Of a stretch of DNA of 8,297 nucleotides, positions 5,140-8,297 are shown piece by piece. The notes beneath the pieces were generated by a model. That model did not search any database. It was not told the DNA's origin and saw nothing but the letters and a program-made list of their open reading frames with translations. Position numbers and translations under genes: made by a program. Position 1 is the first letter of the stretch; the number at the start of each line of letters is the position of its first letter. Source of the DNA: Pseudomonadota bacterium (GTDB lineage: Bacteria > Pseudomonadota > Alphaproteobacteria > Rhizobiales > Rhizobiaceae); contig JAEWFU010000410.1 in the NCBI GenBank assembly GCA_023388675.1, forward strand, positions 1-8,297, written 5' to 3'.

Positions 5140-6618
5140 TCAGCCTGCGCTGCGCGCATCCTCTTCGGCAAACGAGCGCACCGTCTTGATCGCACCGTCC
5201 AGCGCCACGCCCTCCGCGTCGGCCAGCGCGGCTTCGCGCAGTCGCCGCAACCAGTCCGCGCCGTCCGGCCTTCCGGCCAACATGGGCAGGCAGCCGATGA
5301 CGCGGTCATATTTGGAATGTGCCCGCACATGGGTGTCGGAATAGCCCTTGATCAGGCGACGGCACTTCAGCACCTCGACGCCGAGCGCATAGTCGGTCGC
5401 GCGTTGCCGCTCGGCCAGTGCCAGCCATTCCTGCCAGTGCGCAGCCTCGACCCTGTGGCGCAGCAGGCTCCGGCGCCAGCGCCGCAAGCCGCCGATCACC
5501 CACAGCGTGCCGAAGCCGACGATCCCGTCGGTGCGGATGCGCCTGCCCCGGTCGACCACGCGGTCGAATGTCTTCATCAGCCCGGGTCGCGACTCGATCG
5601 CCCGGCCAAGAGCCGCCGGCAGCAACCCGCAGATCTCGGCCATGCGCGGGTGAAAATATTCGGTCGTCCGGAGCGTCTGGCCGTCGGCGAGCCCCACCTC
5701 GGCGCGCACCCTGGCCGCCCGTGACGACCGCGTCTTGAGGTCGGCGACGCGGACGATGTCGTCATAGACCATGGCGTTGGCGAGATACTTGGCCGCCTCG
5801 CGCGAAAAGGCCCAGTTGCGGGCCGCCTCGTCGCCGGCGACGATACCCTCCAGCCGACCGAGATAGTCCTCGCCATAGGCCGGATCGAGGAAGTCGACCA
5901 CCTTGGCGACGCCAGGCCGCGCCAGTTCCCGAACCGGCTCCGGCAAGGCATCGACGCGCTTCGAGAGCCTGTCCCACCTCTCCTGAAGCCGCTTCGGTCC
6001 ACGCGCCGACAGACGGCTTGCGACCGGCGCGGCGGGCTTTGCCGCTTCCCCCGGCACGGTGGTGCCGGCCGCGCGGTCTTGGGCGAGCGCGAAGGCGCGC
6101 AGACTCGCCTCGACGCCCCTGCCGCCGGCCGCGATCGTCGCTTCAAACTGCTCGCGCGGGAACGGCAGTTCGCCCGAGCCGGCCAGCGCACCGAACAGGC
6201 TCGCCGAGACGACGCTGCCCGCCTGTCTGGCCATCGTTTCCATATCGAAGTAAATGAACCGCCGCGATGCTTCGCCGGCGCGGCGCAGCATGATGGTATT
6301 GTCGGCGTGACCGTCGCCGGGAACAACCTTTTCCGATACTGCGAGCATGCGGTGGCTCGAGGCGATCAGCGTCGTGCGGTCGGGAGTGACGAAACCGCGC
6401 ATGACCGCGCGGCCGGCCTCGGCCAGTTCCGCGGCGATCAGGATGTCGACGTCGCCCGGCGAGGGGCTGAGCGCCAGCACCGGCCGCGCGTCCGGCCGCG
6501 CCGGGTCCTTCGGCGCCATCTCGACGTAGTAGATGGTGGCCCCGGTACGCTGCGCAACGCCGGCGACCGAGGTCGACTGCACATGTGTCGCTTTCCATTT
6601 AATTAGGTTCTTCCTCAC
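5140..6618 (-). pseudogene. iorB: Indolepyruvate oxidoreductase subunit beta (IorB-like), 5'-truncated
   Basis: Long minus-strand frame ending at TGA (5142-5140). From QSTSVAGVAQRTGATIYYVE onward it matches the fused, long IorB of alpha- and betaproteobacteria. First comes a pyruvate:ferredoxin oxidoreductase gamma-type domain (PGDVDILIAAELAEAGRA, then GFVTPDRTTLIASSHR), followed by the large C-terminal DUF6537-like region (EYFHPRMAEICGLLP, KTFDRVVDRGRRIRTDGIVG and the ending). With IorA it converts arylpyruvates such as indolepyruvate to aryl-acetyl-CoA in aromatic amino acid breakdown. The normal start, including the glycine-rich 'GGEGGG' nucleotide-binding loop (roughly 30-40 residues), is missing. 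Homology begins at about 6586; the preceding codons (RKNLIKWKAT) come from 19 unassigned bases and the ISL3 end, and the apparent GTG start at 6618 lies in the IS repeat. The upstream partner iorA would lie beyond the IS. Probably non-functional. Confidence 0.82.
6598..6605. repeat. Candidate left target-site duplication of the ISL3 element
   Basis: TTTAATTA directly precedes the left inverted repeat. ISL3-family elements usually duplicate 8 bp of AT-rich target. The right copy would lie just beyond the window, so it cannot be confirmed here. Confidence 0.35.
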
Positions 6619-6626
6619 TTTGTGTG
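6606..6626 (+). repeat. ISL3 left terminal inverted repeat
   Basis: GGTTCTTCCTCACTTTGTGT plus one further G; identical over 21 of 21 bases to the reverse complement of the right end, diverging after that. Confidence 0.92.
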
Positions 6627-6650
6627 GTTAACAGATTGTAGGCATCGCAT

Positions 6651-8288
6651 TTGCTACCTGCGGGGATGCGCACGAAATCGAAATGGTCACCTGGCCCAGG
6701 GGTCAATGTTCTGGGCATCTCACTCCAAAACGACGGCAAATGGGCCGTTTCCGCGGTCGCGAAGCCAGTCGGAACGTGTCCGGATTGCTGTATGCGAAGT
6801 CGTCATCGGCACGGTTGGCGCAAGCGCACTCTTCAAGACCTTTCGGTTCAGGGGCAGGTGGTGAACGTTCAGCTCACCCTGAGCCGGTGGCAATGCAGAC
6901 ACCGGGAATGTCAGCGGCGAACCTTCACTGACCGATTGCCTGATATCGCTGCACCCTACACGCGGCGTACCGCTCGGATGGCCGCGATTGTAGACTTGGT
7001 GGGTTACAGCATGGGTGGCCGCCCCGCGGAACATCTGATGGGTCGCCTTGGTATGCCTGTCAGCGATGACACGATCCTTCGCCAGATCAAACGAAGAGCT
7101 TCGGTCTCAATTCAGGATGCAGTGAGAGTCGTTGGCATCGATGATTGGAGTTGGCGTCGCTCCACACGATACGGCACGATCATGGTCGATCTCGAGCGTC
7201 GTGCAGTCGTTGATATTCTGGACGACCGCAGCGTTGCGAGCGCGAAAGCATGGCTGCAAGCACGTCCCTCTATTGAGGTCGTCAGTCGAGATCGTTGCGG
7301 TCTCTATGCCCAGGCTTCTCGAGAGGGCGCGCCGCAGGCCCGCCAGGTGGCGGATCGCTTTCATCTGGTTCAGAATCTCAGGGCGGCTATCAAGGAACAG
7401 ATGAGCCTTTGCGGCCATGCCAACGTCAGACCGATACTGTCAGAAGACGCCATTGCCAGCACCACGGCTCAACACCGCCGTGCGCGCCTTGCCCATCGGC
7501 AGTCGCGCCAGGAAATATTCGAGATGCTGCATGCTCTACGCCAGCAGGGTCTCACCTACAGTGAGATTGCTAGACGCACGGGATTTGAGCGTCGGAGCGT
7601 CACCAACTGGCTAACATCAAGTGCACCCAGGGACAGAAATCGAGCGGCATTGAATCCGACATCCCCTTTGTATTTCGAAGCGTTCCTGGCTGAGTGCTGG
7701 AAGGATGGAAACCGCCTTGGGCGTCATCTTTTCCATGACCTCAAGAACCGGGGCTATACTGGAAGCCGTTCGAACCTGGAACGACTTTTGCAGGTGTGGC
7801 GACAAGCCGAAAACGTCCGCTCCGAGGTGACGCTGCCCGAGGTAAAGGTTTCAGAGCCTGTCCGTGATCCTGACACTGGCCATGTCATCTCTGCCGATGC
7901 CGTCGCTGCTTTGTGCATCAAGCCGCGCGGCCTGCTGACAAACCGCCAGGCAAGACGGGTCGATGCATTGAAGCAGGGCTCAGAAGCGTTCCGCGTGATG
8001 CGTGGCTTGGCAATGCGCTTTAGCGGAATTCTGCGCAGCAGGAACCCTGATGCGCTGGATAAGTGGATCGACGATGCCATCGAGACCGAACTTACGGCAA
8101 TCATGCGATTCGCCAGTGTTCTGCGGCGGGATATCGATGCCGTGAAAAACGCAATCGAGCTCCCTTGGAGCAACGGTCAAGCCGAAGGCCAGATCAATCG
8201 CCTAAAAACACTGAAGCGAGCCATGTATGGCAGAGCCGGGCCAGAACTGATGAGAGCCCGTATGTTACCGTTGAATCACACAAAGTGA
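6651..8288 (+). CDS. ISL3-family transposase
   Basis: A 545-residue transposase that cuts and joins the element's ends. TTG 6651 gives the LLPAG-type N-terminus; ATG 6666 (MRTKSKW) is an alternative start. An N-terminal zinc-ribbon has Cys43, Cys46, Cys82 and Cys87 (CPDC and CRHREC). The DDE core begins with VVGIDDWSW (Asp164 or Asp165), then YGTIMVDLERR, VVSRDRCGLYAQ (Asp214) and ADRFHLVQNLR. A helix-turn-helix insert, LTYSEIARRTGFERRSVTNW, lies in the middle. The C-terminal block LPWSNGQAEGQINRLKTLKR supplies Glu512. All family hallmarks are present, in order and uninterrupted. The TGA stop (8286-8288) lies inside the right inverted repeat. Confidence 0.92.
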   Translation: MLPAGMRTKSKWSPGPGVNVLGISLQNDGKWAVSAVAKPVGTCPDCCMRSRHRHGWRKRTLQDLSVQGQVVNVQLTLSRWQCRHRECQRRTFTDRLPDIAAPYTRRTARMAAIVDLVGYSMGGRPAEHLMGRLGMPVSDDTILRQIKRRASVSIQDAVRVVGIDDWSWRRSTRYGTIMVDLERRAVVDILDDRSVASAKAWLQARPSIEVVSRDRCGLYAQASREGAPQARQVADRFHLVQNLRAAIKEQMSLCGHANVRPILSEDAIASTTAQHRRARLAHRQSRQEIFEMLHALRQQGLTYSEIARRTGFERRSVTNWLTSSAPRDRNRAALNPTSPLYFEAFLAECWKDGNRLGRHLFHDLKNRGYTGSRSNLERLLQVWRQAENVRSEVTLPEVKVSEPVRDPDTGHVISADAVAALCIKPRGLLTNRQARRVDALKQGSEAFRVMRGLAMRFSGILRSRNPDALDKWIDDAIETELTAIMRFASVLRRDIDAVKNAIELPWSNGQAEGQINRLKTLKRAMYGRAGPELMRARMLPLNHTK

Positions 8289-8297
8289 GGAAGAACC
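8277..8297 (-). repeat. ISL3 right terminal inverted repeat
   Basis: Reverse complement identical to 6606-6626 over 21 bases. It contains the transposase stop codon and coincides with the end of the window. Confidence 0.92.

Larger units (their letters stand above)
6606..8297 (+). mobile_element. Complete ISL3-family insertion sequence, about 1692 bp
   Basis: The ends are perfect 21-bp inverted repeats (6606-6626 and 8277-8297) starting GGTTCTTCCTCAC, and a single full-length transposase fills the interior. GG...CC termini and this length agree with ISL3. Perfect ends and an intact gene suggest a recent, possibly still active, insertion. It lies at the 5' side of the broken iorB and ends on the last base of the window. 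Confidence 0.9.

Noticed and set aside
5317..6606. Several plus-strand open frames across the iorB region
   Set aside because: High-GC shadow frames; the minus strand has a continuous conserved protein throughout.
1..8297. CRISPR array, tRNA or rRNA genes, toxin-antitoxin or phage-defence genes
   Set aside because: No regularly spaced repeats, no cloverleaf-like sequence and no proteins with such motifs were seen on either strand.

Overview
The window looks like an alphaproteobacterial chromosome segment, most likely Hyphomicrobiales (rhizobia/Brucella-like). The grounds are high GC, a sulfite dehydrogenase pair of the Sinorhizobium SorT/SorU type, a long fused IorB-type indolepyruvate oxidoreductase subunit, and insertion sequences of types common in that order. 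This placement is inference from recognised families; no search could be run.

Layout from left to right. (1) Positions 1-449 hold the 3' end of a DUF4239 (bestrophin-like) membrane protein. (2) About 595-1094 is a frameshifted remnant of a TPR tail like that of TPR-containing class III adenylate cyclases. (3) About 1095-1540 has no recognisable gene. (4) Positions 1592-3282 carry an intact two-gene operon: a Tat-exported molybdenum sulfite dehydrogenase (SorT type) and a small periplasmic c-type cytochrome (SorU type). (5) Positions 3282-4328 are a complete IS630-family element whose left end sits exactly at the sorU stop codon. (6) About 4331-4964 holds pieces of two different IS3-family transposases fused to each other. 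(7) Positions 4965-5123 are the C-terminal scrap of what looks like a MarR-type regulator. (8) Positions 5140-6618 (minus strand) are indolepyruvate oxidoreductase subunit beta lacking its N-terminus. (9) Positions 6606-8297 are a complete ISL3-family element with perfect terminal repeats, ending on the last base of the window.

The only functional unit that looks whole, apart from the transposons, is sorT-sorU. By family knowledge it oxidises periplasmic sulfite to sulfate and passes electrons to a cytochrome c. Everything right of it is a mosaic built by insertion, nesting and deletion. The right part probably came from an iorAB/marR locus and was joined to the sor locus through the IS cluster. 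I see no convincing new defence, regulatory or metabolic system. The unusual content is structural: IS-mediated junctions, a chimeric IS3 remnant, a +1-offset slippery A-tract in the IS630 transposase, and a hairpin-forming leader before sorT.
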